Assembly: GCF_023223525.1 (NCBI RefSeq)
Contig: NZ_JALPRX010000093.1
Location: 1 to 64,000 of the forward strand
From: Roseomonas acroporae
GTDB lineage: Bacteria; Pseudomonadota; Alphaproteobacteria; Acetobacterales; Acetobacteraceae
Length of the DNA: 64,000 nt
Reading direction: 5' to 3'
The notes under the pieces were generated by a model. It did not search any database. It was not told where the DNA came from and was given only the letters and a program-made list of their open reading frames with translations. Positions 24,592 through 33,194 of this stretch are shown here, in pieces. Both the position numbers and the translations under genes were made by a program. How positions within the stretch are numbered: the stretch's first letter is position 1; every line of letters begins with the position of its first letter.

Positions 24592-25629
24592 TCAGGGCAG
24601 CAGCGCCACCCCGATCAGCGCCAGCGCCGAGATGAACAGGCTCGCCGCGACGCCCAGCAGCAGCGGCTTCGCGCCGCGCATCCGCAGGGCCCGGATATCG
24701 GTGGACAGGCCGAGCCCCGCCACCGAGGCCGCCAGCATCAGCGGCACCAGCCAGCGCGAGGCCGCCACCGCCGCCGGCGGCACCAGCCCGGTGCTGCCCA
24801 GCGCCACCAGCGCCAGGAAGCCGAAGGCGAACCAGGGCACCGGCGCCTTCACCGGCCCACCTGCAGGCCCGCCCCCCGGCCCCTCCCCCGGGCCGCCCCG
24901 CCCCACCCAGAAGCCGAGCGCCAGCACGGCGGGGGCGAGCAGCACCACCCGCGCCAGCTTGGCGACGGTGCCGACCTCGGTGGCGACCGGCCCGCCCGCC
25001 GCGGCGGCCCCCACCGCCTGCACCACCTCGTGCACGCTGGCCCCGGCCCAGAGCCCGTAGGCACGGGCGTCGAGCCCCAGCGGCCCGCCGAGCAGCGGGT
25101 AGATCAGCATCGCCGCCGTGCCGCAGAGGGTGATCACGGCCAGCGCGTAGGCCACGTCCTCCTCGCGCCCGCGCGCCACCTGGTTCGCCGCCACGATGGC
25201 CGAGGCGCCGCAGATCGCGGTGCCGGTGCCGATGAGCTGCGCGAGCGGCGCCTCGACCCCGATCTGCCGGCCGAGCCAGATGGTGAAGGGCAGGGTGAGC
25301 GCCACCGAGGCCGCCGCCAGCCCCAGCGCCCCGGCGCCGATGCCCAGCAGCTGCCCCAGCGTCACCTGCAGGCCGAGCAGCACGATCGCGGCACGCAGGA
25401 CCGGCCTGACGGCGAAGGCGATGCCGGGCCGCAGCAGCGGCAGCGGGCCGATGGCGGCGCGCAGGGCGACGCCGAGCACCAGCGCCACCACCACCGGGTT
25501 CAGCGCCGCGAGGCCGCTGGCGTTGCGCAGGAAGGTGGCGAGGAGGGCGATTGCCGTCGAGAGGGCGAGGCCCGGCAGCAGGCTGCGCAGCCGGCCGGCT
25601 GACGGCACGGCCGCGGCGGGTGCGGACAT
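24592..25629 (-). CDS. YeiH/UPF0324 family membrane transporter
   Basis: A 345-residue polytopic inner-membrane protein with about ten hydrophobic segments. Typical family sequences are LNPVVVALVLGVALRA, LLGLQVTLGQLLGIG, GTGTAICGASAIVA and ASVHEVVQAVGAA. The family is annotated as putative sulfate exporters, and some members are linked to taurine/sulfonate metabolism, but function is mostly unproven. A short Gly/Pro insert (GRGGPGEGPGGGPAGG) between helices looks repeat-derived. Confidence 0.85.
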   Translation of the reverse strand: MSAPAAAVPSAGRLRSLLPGLALSTAIALLATFLRNASGLAALNPVVVALVLGVALRAAIGPLPLLRPGIAFAVRPVLRAAIVLLGLQVTLGQLLGIGAGALGLAAASVALTLPFTIWLGRQIGVEAPLAQLIGTGTAICGASAIVAANQVARGREEDVAYALAVITLCGTAAMLIYPLLGGPLGLDARAYGLWAGASVHEVVQAVGAAAAGGPVATEVGTVAKLARVVLLAPAVLALGFWVGRGGPGEGPGGGPAGGPVKAPVPWFAFGFLALVALGSTGLVPPAAVAASRWLVPLMLAASVAGLGLSTDIRALRMRGAKPLLLGVAASLFISALALIGVALLP

Positions 25630-25756
25630 CGGCGGTTCCCGCGTCGTGGATGAGGATGCGCCCGGACCGCCGCACCGGAATTCCGACGCGCCCGGACCGG
25701 GACCCGCCGACGCTCGCCCGCGCGCCGTGCCGCGTCAACCCCGCGGGCGTGCCCTC

Positions 25757-25837
25757 GCCGGCACGCCCCGCCGGCACGCCCCGCCGGCGCGTGGTCCCAG
25801 GGTACAGCACCGGCGCGCGGTCCCGGCGCGTGGTCCC
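25757..25837. repeat. 13-bp direct repeats in a long gap
   Basis: GCCGGCACGCCCC occurs twice in tandem (25757-25782), and GGCGCGCGGTCCC/GGCGCGTGGTCCC once each in tandem (25812-25837). They lie in the 522-bp gap 25630-26151. I see no gene in this gap and no clear promoter, though the promoter of the binding-protein gene at 26152 must lie within it. Confidence 0.75.
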
Positions 25838-26151
25838 GGCGCGCACCGCCCCGGATCGCCCGGCGCACCCAGCCCAGGTCGGAGGGAGGCGCTCCAGGCC
25901 GGCGATCCGGCCGGGTTGTCCGACGGCCACCCGGGGCGCCTCCCGGGGGTCGCGGCATGGCGGGGCCGCCTCCCGGCGGGTGCATCGCGGGGGTGCACCG
26001 GCAGCGCGTCCCGGCAGCATGCCGGCCGCGTCGGGGCGCCGGGGCGGACGCGCCGCGCCGGTTCGCCGGGCAGGCACGCTTCTTGCGAACTTCCGCGCGC
26101 CGGGCCCGCCCCTGCCGGCCCCCACGCCGTCACCCGAGGAGACAGAACGAC

Positions 26152-27237
26152 ATGCGACAAGGCTGGGGCTTCGCGGCGCTCCGCGCCATGCTGGGGGCCG
26201 TGCCGCTGGCCGCGTCCCTGCTGGTCGGAGCGCTGCCGGCCGGCTTGCTGTCGGCCGCGGGCGCCGCGGCGCAGACCGCCGCCGCCGGCCCGACCCTCGC
26301 CGCCGTGCGCGCGCGCGGCGTCCTGGTCTGCGGCACCTCGACGGGCGCGCCGGGCTTCTCGGTGCTCGACAACCGGGGCGAGAACCGCGGGCTGGACGCC
26401 GATCTTTGCAAGGCGCTGGCCGCCGCCGTGCTGGGCGACCCGACGAAGATCCGCTGGGTGCCGCTGACCAGCCAGGCACGCTTCCCGGCGCTGCAATCGA
26501 ACCAGATCGACGTGCTGATCCGCACCGCGACCTGGACCCAGTCCCGCGACACCGCGCTCGGGCTGAACTTCACCGCCGTCAGCTTCTACGACGGGCAGGG
26601 CTTCCTGGTCCGCCGCAGCGCCGGCATCGCCCGCGCCGCCGAATTGCAGGGGGCGAGCATCTGCACCGTCTCCGGCTCCACCAGCGAGCTGAACCTCGCC
26701 GACTGGGCGCGCGTCAACGGCATCCGCTACACGCCCGTGGTGTTCGAGCAGAACGAGGAGGCGGCGAACGCCTACGCCGCGGGCCGCTGCGACGCCTACT
26801 CGACCGACGCCAGCCAGCTCGCCGCCATCGGCGCCTCGCTGCCGGACGCGGCGAACCACATGGTCCTGCCCGACATCATCAGCAAGGAGCCGCACGCGCC
26901 GGTGGTGCGGCACGGCGACGACCAGTGGTTCGACATCGTGCGCTGGATGATGTTCGCGCTCTACGCCGCCGAGGAGCAGGGGGTGACGCGGGCCAACGTG
27001 GATTCGATGCTGGAAAGCCCCAACCCGGAGATACGCCGCCTGCTCGGCACCTCGGGCGACCACGGGCCGATGATGGGCCTCGACCGGCGCTGGGCCTACG
27101 CCATGATCAAGGCTGTCGGCAATTACGGCGAGATCTTCGACCGCAACCTCGGCGAGGGCAGCATCTTCCGCCTGCCGCGCGGTCTCAACGCGCTGTGGAA
27201 CCGGGGCGGGCTGATGTACCCGATGCCGATCCGCTGA
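26152..27237 (+). CDS. Amino-acid ABC transporter substrate-binding protein
   Basis: A 361-residue periplasmic binding protein of the AapJ/BztA (general L-amino acid) type. The signal peptide ends at about AAAQ. Next come VRARGVLVCGTSTGAPGFS, RGLDADLCKALAAAVLGD, ALQSNQIDVLIRTATWTQSRD, YAAGRCDAYSTDASQLAAI and PVVRHGDDQWFDIVRW. No permease or ATPase gene is adjacent. A second copy begins inside its stop codon (TGATG), so the two were cotranscribed. The ATG at 26152 follows GAGGAGA at 26136-26142. Confidence 0.9.
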   Translation: MRQGWGFAALRAMLGAVPLAASLLVGALPAGLLSAAGAAAQTAAAGPTLAAVRARGVLVCGTSTGAPGFSVLDNRGENRGLDADLCKALAAAVLGDPTKIRWVPLTSQARFPALQSNQIDVLIRTATWTQSRDTALGLNFTAVSFYDGQGFLVRRSAGIARAAELQGASICTVSGSTSELNLADWARVNGIRYTPVVFEQNEEAANAYAAGRCDAYSTDASQLAAIGASLPDAANHMVLPDIISKEPHAPVVRHGDDQWFDIVRWMMFALYAAEEQGVTRANVDSMLESPNPEIRRLLGTSGDHGPMMGLDRRWAYAMIKAVGNYGEIFDRNLGEGSIFRLPRGLNALWNRGGLMYPMPIR

Positions 27238-28279
27238 TGCGTGCCCTTCCCTCCGTCGCGGCGGCCCTGCTGGCCGTCGCGGCCGCCGCCCTCGCCTCGC
27301 CGGCGCGGGCGCAGATGGCGTCCCCCGGCCCGACCCTGGCCGCCGTGCGGGCGCGGGGCGCGCTGGTCTGCGGCACCTCGATCGGCGTGCCCGGCTTCAG
27401 CCAGCCCGACGCGCGCGGCGAATACCGCGGCATCGACGCCGATCTCTGCCGCGCCGTCGCGGCGGCGGTGCTGGGCGACGCCACGAAGGTGCGCTGGGTG
27501 CCGCTGACCAGCCAGGCGCGGATGGCGGCGCTGCAATCGGGCCAGATCGACGTGCTGATCCGCACCACCACCTGGACCCAGGCGCGCGACACCGCCAACG
27601 GGCTGAACTTCACCGTGGTGAACTACTACGACGGCACCGGCCTCATGACCCGCCGCGCGGCCGGCATCACCAGCGCCGCGCAGCTCGACGGCGCCTCGAT
27701 CTGCATGAACAGCGGCGGCACCACGGAGCTGAACGTCACCGACTGGGCGCGCCGCGCGGGGCTGTCCATCCACCCCGTCATCTTCGAGCAGAACGACGAG
27801 GTCTGGCGCTCCTCTACGAGGCCGGGCGCTGCGACGCGATGGCGACCGATGCCAGCCAGCTCGCCGGCATCCGCATCGCCCTGCGCCGGCCGGACGACCA
27901 CGTGGTCCTGCCCGAGCGGCTGAGCAAGGAGCCGCACGCCCCCTCCGTCCGCCAGGGCGACGACCAGTGGTTCGACATCGTCCGCTGGACCATGTTCGCG
28001 CTGATCGGCGCCGAGGAGCTGGGCGTGACCCAGGCCAATGCCGAGGCGATGCGGCAGGGCCCGAACCCCGGGATCCGCCGCCTGCTCGGCACCGCCGGCG
28101 ACCACGGGCCGATGATGGGGCTGGAGCGGGGCTGGGCCTACGACGTGATCCGCGCCGTGGGCAATTACGGCGAGATCTTCGACCGCAACCTCGGCGCCGG
28201 CAGCCCGCTGCGCCTCGACCGCGGCCTCTCCGACCTCTGGACCCGCGGCGGGCTGATGTACGCCATGCCGATCCGCTGA
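27237..28279 (+). pseudogene. Frameshifted second amino-acid-binding protein
   Basis: A tandem paralog of the preceding gene. Frame one gives signal MRALPSVAAALLAVAAAALA, then VCGTSIGVPGFS, through HPVIFEQNDEVW. After about 27807 the homologous text (LLYEAGRCDAMATDASQ, then the whole C-terminal third to MPIR) continues in a frame shifted by one missing base. Both halves are otherwise intact and well conserved, so this is either a very recent inactivation or a sequence error near 27805-27815. If repaired, it would encode about 347 residues with the same role as its neighbour. Confidence 0.8.
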
Positions 28280-28402
28280 GCCGCCGGGGGCCGGGCCGCC
28301 GGCCGGTTGCGGCGCGGGCGCGCCCTGGCCACACTCTCCCGGCCAAACTCCCTTGGCCACACTCCGCCTCCAGCCGCGCGCCAGGAAGGGATGACCCGGA
28401 CC

Positions 28403-29419
28403 ATGACCAGCATCGCCCGCCATACCCTGGGCCGCCGTACCCTGGGCCGCGCGGCGCTCGGCGCCGCCCTCGCCCTGCCGGCCATCGGCCGCGCCCGGGC
28501 GCAGGGCCCGCAGACCTACGAGTGGGTGGCCGGCTCCCTCGGCGGCGGCTGGTACACCATGGCCGCCGGCCTGACCGCGCTGATCACCGAGGAGAACCCG
28601 GAGCTGCGCTTCCGCGTCGTGCCCGGCGGCGGTCTCGCCAACTGCACCCGCGTCAACAACGGCCAGTCGCCGATCGGCTGGGGCATCGACGCCTTCACCG
28701 CCAATGCCGGCAGGGGCGAGGAGCCCTACCGCGAGCGGCACGAGAGGCTGCGCACCCTCGGCACCGGCTACTCGCCCAACGAGCTGAACCTGCTGCGCCG
28801 CGCCGATGCCGGCCCGGCCGACATGCGCGCCATCCTCACCCAGCCGGGCCTGCGCATCGGCGTGACGCAGCGCTCCTCCACCGACGAGATGACGCTCCAG
28901 CGCATCCTGCGCTTCCTCGGCACCGGGCCGGACCAGATCCGCGCCGGCGGCGGGCGTTACCTGAACGGCTCCTACGCCGACCTCGCCGGGGCCTTCGGCG
29001 ACGGGCAGGTGGACTACCTGTTCGTCGCCCTGGCCAAGCCGGCGGCGATGCTGACGGAGGTCGCGCAGGGCCGCCGTCCCGCCGCCCTGGTGGGCTTCCC
29101 CGACGACATCCGCGCCCACCTCTCGGCGCAGTACGCCTACGGCGAGGGCGTGCTGCCCGCCGCCACCTACCCGGCGCTGCAATCGGCCGACCTGAAGGTG
29201 AGCACCATGGACAGCGTGGTGCTGGTGAACCAGTCGCTGCCCGACGACGTCGCCTACCGCATGACCCGCACCCTGATCCGCAACAGGGGGCAGCGCCTGG
29301 CCGCGATCCACGGCAGCATGGCGGCCTTCGATCCCGCCGTGGCGTGGAAGTACAACGGCGTGCCGCTGCACCCCGGCGCCGCGCAGGCCTACCGCGAGGC
29401 CGGCGTGATGCCGGCCTGA
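28403..29419 (+). CDS. TAXI-family TRAP transporter solute receptor
   Basis: A 338-residue periplasmic receptor. The Tat-like signal RRTLGRAALGAALALPAIGRARA is followed by EWVAGSLGGGWYTMAAGLTALI, typical of the TAXI family. Other blocks are RVVPGGGLANCTRVNNGQSP and GVTQRSSTDEMTLQRIL. It delivers an unknown organic acid to the fused permease 23 bp downstream. The start is ambiguous between ATG 28391 and ATG 28403; the AGGAAGGG site (28383-28390) suits the latter better. Confidence 0.86.
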   Translation: MTSIARHTLGRRTLGRAALGAALALPAIGRARAQGPQTYEWVAGSLGGGWYTMAAGLTALITEENPELRFRVVPGGGLANCTRVNNGQSPIGWGIDAFTANAGRGEEPYRERHERLRTLGTGYSPNELNLLRRADAGPADMRAILTQPGLRIGVTQRSSTDEMTLQRILRFLGTGPDQIRAGGGRYLNGSYADLAGAFGDGQVDYLFVALAKPAAMLTEVAQGRRPAALVGFPDDIRAHLSAQYAYGEGVLPAATYPALQSADLKVSTMDSVVLVNQSLPDDVAYRMTRTLIRNRGQRLAAIHGSMAAFDPAVAWKYNGVPLHPGAAQAYREAGVMPA

Positions 29420-29442
29420 CCCCCCGGCGACCGGCCGGCGCC

Positions 29443-31326
29443 GTGCGCAACCTGCCGCCCTGGCTGAAGACGCTCTGCTCGCTCTGGGCGGCGGCGGCGG
29501 CGGCCGTCCACCTCTACTGGGGCGGCTTCGGCTTCCCCGAGCCGATCACGACGCGCGCCTTCCACCTGCTCGTCTTCGTGCCGCTGATCTTCATCCTCTA
29601 TCCGGCCTTCCCGGACCGCTCGCCATCCACGCGCCCGAGCGTGCCGGACCTGCTCTGGGCGCTCGCCGCCGCCATCCCGCACGCCTGGGCGATGTGGAAC
29701 CACGACGCGGTCAACGACCGCATGGAATTCGTCGATCCCTTCACGCCCGAATTGCTGGCGCTCGGCCTGCTCGCCATCGTCACGCTGCTGGAGGCGATCC
29801 GCCGCGCCGTGGAGCCGGGGCTGGCCTGGATGGTGCTCGGCTGCATCGCCTACATGGTGGCCGGCCCCTGGATGCCGGGCGTGCTGGAAAGTCGTGCCTT
29901 CAGTCTCAACGAGATCGTCGAATCCGCCTGGCTGGTGCCGACGCTCGGCGGCGTCTACGGCCCGCTGACCGGCATCGCCGCCACCACCATCGCCGTGTTC
30001 ATCCTGTTCGGCGCCTTCATGCAGGGCAGCGGCACGGGGCGGCTGTTCGCCAACCTCGGCGCGGCGCTGGCCGGGCGCTTCTCGGGCGGGCCGGCCAAGG
30101 TGGCGGTCATCACCTCCGGCCTGTTCGGCACGATGAGCGGCTCCTCCGTCTCCAACGTCATCACCACCGGCGCGATGACGATCCCGCTGATGATCCGCAT
30201 CGGCTACGCGCCCGCGGTGGCGGGCGGGATCGAGGCGGCGGCCTCGGTCGGCGGTGCGCTGATGCCGCCGGTGCTGGGCGCGGCCGCCTTCGTGATGGCC
30301 GAGATCACCAACATCCCCTACGGCGAGATCGTGGTGGCGGCCGCGATCGGCGCCGTCATGTACTACTACGCCATCCTGGCCGCGGTGCATTTCGAGGCGC
30401 GTCGCCTGGGCATGCGGCCCATGCCGCAGGCCGACATCCCGCCCTGGCGCGAGGTGGCGGCGGACGCACACCTCGTCCTGCCGATCGGCCTGCTGGTCTG
30501 GCTGATGATGCAGCGCTGGTCCGGCAACTACGCCGCCTTCTGCGCGACGCTCGCCATGGTCGCGGTGTCGATGCTGCGCCGGCGCACCCGCATGTCGCCG
30601 CGCGCCATCCTGGACAGCCTGACCAATGCCGGGCTGACCATGGCGCCGCTCGCCGTCTCCATCGCCGGCGCCGGCATCGTGGTCTCGGCGCTCACCGTCA
30701 CCGGGCTGGTGGTGGCCTTCGGCGGCATCGTCAAGGACCTCGCCGGCGGCTCGCTGCCCATGCTGCTGCTGCTGCTCGCCGCGACGGTGCTGGTGCTGGG
30801 CATGGGCATCCCGACCACGCCCTCCTACATCATCGCCGCCGCGATCGGCGTGCCGCAGCTGCTCCAGATGGGCGTGGAGCTGCTGCCGGCGCACCTCTTC
30901 ATCTTCTACTTCGCGGTGATCGCCGACGCGACGCCGCCCGTGGCCGCGGCCGCCTTCGCCGCCGCCGCCATCGCCCGCGCGGGGCCGACATTGACGAGCT
31001 GGCACGCCACGCGCTTCGGCATCGCCGGCTTCACCGTGGGGGCCGCCTTCATCTACGATCCCGGCATCATGCTGCGCGGCAGCCTCGCCGGCATCCTCTC
31101 CGCCGCAGCGATCCAGCTCGCGGCGCTGACCCTGGTGACGGCGGCCTATGCCGGCTTCCTGCTCGCGCCGCTGGGGCGCTGGCTGCGCCTGCTGCTGGGG
31201 CTGGCCGGGCTGGTCGCGGCGTTCGGCCACATGCTGCCGGATGCGGGGCGGCTGGCGATCGGGGCGGGCGCGCTGGCGGCGGTGGCGCTGGGACAGCGGG
31301 CGGTGGCGCGTCGGGCGGCGGCGTAG
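29443..31326 (+). CDS. TRAP transporter fused permease
   Basis: A 627-residue integral membrane protein combining the small (DctQ-like) and large (DctM-like) TRAP permease parts, as is usual for TAXI systems. DctM-type segments include GTMSGSSVSNVITTGAMTIP, GGIEAAASVGGALMPPVLGAAA, GMGIPTTPSYIIAAA and FYFAVIADATPPVAAAAF. It uses an ion gradient to import the solute bound by the upstream receptor. The start is the GTG at 29443, since the conserved N-terminus begins there and no closer ATG is in frame. Confidence 0.9.
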   Translation: MRNLPPWLKTLCSLWAAAAAAVHLYWGGFGFPEPITTRAFHLLVFVPLIFILYPAFPDRSPSTRPSVPDLLWALAAAIPHAWAMWNHDAVNDRMEFVDPFTPELLALGLLAIVTLLEAIRRAVEPGLAWMVLGCIAYMVAGPWMPGVLESRAFSLNEIVESAWLVPTLGGVYGPLTGIAATTIAVFILFGAFMQGSGTGRLFANLGAALAGRFSGGPAKVAVITSGLFGTMSGSSVSNVITTGAMTIPLMIRIGYAPAVAGGIEAAASVGGALMPPVLGAAAFVMAEITNIPYGEIVVAAAIGAVMYYYAILAAVHFEARRLGMRPMPQADIPPWREVAADAHLVLPIGLLVWLMMQRWSGNYAAFCATLAMVAVSMLRRRTRMSPRAILDSLTNAGLTMAPLAVSIAGAGIVVSALTVTGLVVAFGGIVKDLAGGSLPMLLLLLAATVLVLGMGIPTTPSYIIAAAIGVPQLLQMGVELLPAHLFIFYFAVIADATPPVAAAAFAAAAIARAGPTLTSWHATRFGIAGFTVGAAFIYDPGIMLRGSLAGILSAAAIQLAALTLVTAAYAGFLLAPLGRWLRLLLGLAGLVAAFGHMLPDAGRLAIGAGALAAVALGQRAVARRAAA

Positions 31327-31349
31327 GCGCGCGCCTCGCGGCGCGTGTC

Positions 31350-31563
31350 GGGGAGGGCGTTGCCCTCCCCGGGCCCCTCCCACCAAAGGGCGAAGCCCCT
31401 TTGGAAACCCCGCCATGGAAAAGGCATCCGGGGTGTTCCGACATCCCGGGCCTGAACGAGGAGAGGTCCGGGAGGGCCTCGCCCTTCTGGTGGATGGGTT
31501 CCAGGGAAGGCAGAGCCTTCCCTGGAAAGCGGCTGGGGCCCGGGGAAGGCGAAGCCTTCCCCG
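31350..31563. terminator. Hairpin array 1 between convergent genes
   Basis: At least four stem-loops lie in the gap between the TRAP permease and serA: 31350-31370 (9-bp stem, GTT loop), 31383-31404, 31501-31525 (11-bp stem, AGA loop) and 31541-31563 (10-bp stem, GAA loop). The part at about 31441-31490 is homologous to 57697-57745. The stems all have the form purine-rich GGGAAGGC or GGGAGGGC with a 3-nt loop. Confidence 0.7.
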
Positions 31564-31576
31564 ATGGCTGGAATCC

Positions 31577-32824
31577 TCAGCCCCGGTCGTACAGCAGCCG
31601 CGCCCGGATGGTCCCGTCCAGCGCGCGCAACTCCTGCAGGATGACGTCGGCGTCCGAGCGGGACGCGTCCGCCTCCACCACCACGTAGCCGATGGCGCCG
31701 TCGGTCTGCAGGTACTGCGAGGCGATGTTGAGCTGGCGCCGCGAGAACACCTCGTTCACGCGGCCGAGGATACCGGGGATGTTGTGGTGGACGTGCATGT
31801 AGCGCGTGCCGCTCGGCCGCGCCGGGAGCTGCACCTGCGGGAAGTTCACCGCGCCGACGGTGGCGCCGGTGTCGCTGTAGTCGATCAGCTTGCGCGCCAC
31901 CTCGACGCCGATCCGCTCCTGCGCCTCGGCGGTGGAGCCGCCGATATGCGGCGTCAGGATCACGTTGGGCAGGCCCTGGAGCGGCGATGTGAAACGCTGG
32001 CCGTTGCCGGCCGGCTCCACGGGGAAGACGTCGATCGCGGCGCCCAGGACGTGCTTCTCACGGATCGCGCCGGCCAGCGCGTCGAGGTCGACCACCGTGC
32101 CGCGGGCGTTGTTGATGAGGATGGCGCCGCGCGGCATGGCGGCGAGCTGCTCGGCGCCGATCATGCCCTCCGTCTCCGGCGTCTCCGGCACGTGCAGGGT
32201 GACGACGTGGCTCTGCGCCAGCAGCGCGTTCAGGCTGTCCACCGGCTGGGCGTTGCCGTGCGGCAGCTTGGTCGCGTGGTCGTAGAAGATCACGCGCATG
32301 CCGAACGCCTCGGCCAGCACGGAGAGCTGCGAGCCGATGTTGCCGTAGCCGACGATGCCGAGGGTCTTGCCGCGCACCTCCCAGGAATTGGCCGCCGACT
32401 TCTCCCAGCCGCCCTGGTGGGCGGAGACGGACTTGTCGGGGATGCCGCGCATCAGCATCACGATCTCGCCCATCACCAGCTCGGCGACGCTGCGGGTGTT
32501 GCTGAAGGGCGCGTTGAAGACCGGGATGGCGAGGTTGCGCGCCGCCACCAGGTCCACCTGGTTGGTGCCGATGCAGAAGCAGCCCACGGCGATCAGCCGG
32601 TCGGCGGCCTCCAGCACCTCGGCGGTGAGCTGCGAGCGGGAGCGGATGCCGAGGATATGGACGCCGTGCAGCGCCTCCTTCAGCGCCGCCCCGTCCAGCG
32701 CGGTCTTGTGGCGGGTGACGTTGGTGTAGCCGGCCGAGGCGAGGAGCGACACGGCGCTGTCGTTCACGCCCTCCAGCAGCAGGATGCGGATGCGGTCCTT
32801 GGGCAGGGAGATGCGGTCGTTCAT
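31577..32824 (-). CDS. serA: D-3-phosphoglycerate dehydrogenase
   Basis: A 415-residue NAD-dependent enzyme of serine biosynthesis, E. coli SerA-like in length. It has RILLLEGVNDSAV at the N-terminus, the NAD motif GIVGYGNIGSQ, NNARGTVVD with the catalytic Arg, TPHIGGSTAEAQ with the catalytic His, and a C-terminal ACT domain (VHHNIPGILGRVNEVF) for serine feedback. It oxidises 3-phosphoglycerate to 3-phosphohydroxypyruvate. It is a single gene on the minus strand. The ATG at 32824 begins the conserved sequence. Confidence 0.93.
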   Translation of the reverse strand: MNDRISLPKDRIRILLLEGVNDSAVSLLASAGYTNVTRHKTALDGAALKEALHGVHILGIRSRSQLTAEVLEAADRLIAVGCFCIGTNQVDLVAARNLAIPVFNAPFSNTRSVAELVMGEIVMLMRGIPDKSVSAHQGGWEKSAANSWEVRGKTLGIVGYGNIGSQLSVLAEAFGMRVIFYDHATKLPHGNAQPVDSLNALLAQSHVVTLHVPETPETEGMIGAEQLAAMPRGAILINNARGTVVDLDALAGAIREKHVLGAAIDVFPVEPAGNGQRFTSPLQGLPNVILTPHIGGSTAEAQERIGVEVARKLIDYSDTGATVGAVNFPQVQLPARPSGTRYMHVHHNIPGILGRVNEVFSRRQLNIASQYLQTDGAIGYVVVEADASRSDADVILQELRALDGTIRARLLYDRG

Positions 32825-33098
32825 GTCCTGTTCCAGCGGCGCGGTTCCAGCGGAGCGGTTGCAGCCTGGCGACGGGGCCGATATCGGCATCGTCATCCCG
32901 GAGGAACAGGGGCGGCACAACCCGCAAGGACGCAGGCCAACCCTGCGCCGCCGGCATCGGACCGTCCGGCCCGGCCGGTGACGCAGCGGGGCGGAAACGG
33001 AGCAGGTGCCGGTTGGCACCCAGAGCGGCGACCCGGGCACCATCGATGACGCTCGTGCCGTTATCTCCCACAGCGCCACGTTCGCAGCCGCTCTACGG

Positions 33099-33180
33099 CG
33101 AACCACAGTCCGGCTGGGACTGCGGTTCGCTGTCGCTCGTTGTTCCCGGCGCGGATTCACGCCGCCGGGCGTGTCCGCCC
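33099..33180 (-). repeat. 82-bp double-hairpin repeat, copy 1
   Basis: This 82-bp segment recurs at 60376-60457 with only a few differences. In the second copy the first part forms a perfect 13-bp stem (CGAACCGCAGTCC with GGACTGCGGTTCG); this copy has one mismatch there. The second part is a CCCGGCG..CGCCGGG stem. Both copies end 15 bp before the 3' end of a minus-strand gene (here the M20 hydrolase), so they read as terminator or mRNA 3' end elements. They occupy part of the 370-bp gap 32825-33194. Confidence 0.8.
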
Positions 33181-33194
33181 GCCGGCGATCCGCT

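Noticed and set aside
27237-28279. Programmed ribosomal frameshifting in the second binding protein
   Set aside because: No slippery heptamer or downstream structure is evident at about 27807, and the intact paralog shows the protein is normally made in one frame.
33099-33180. tRNA or other structured RNA gene in the 82-bp repeat
   Set aside because: Two stems only, with no T-arm consensus or CCA-like end; the position past stop codons suits a 3' element better.
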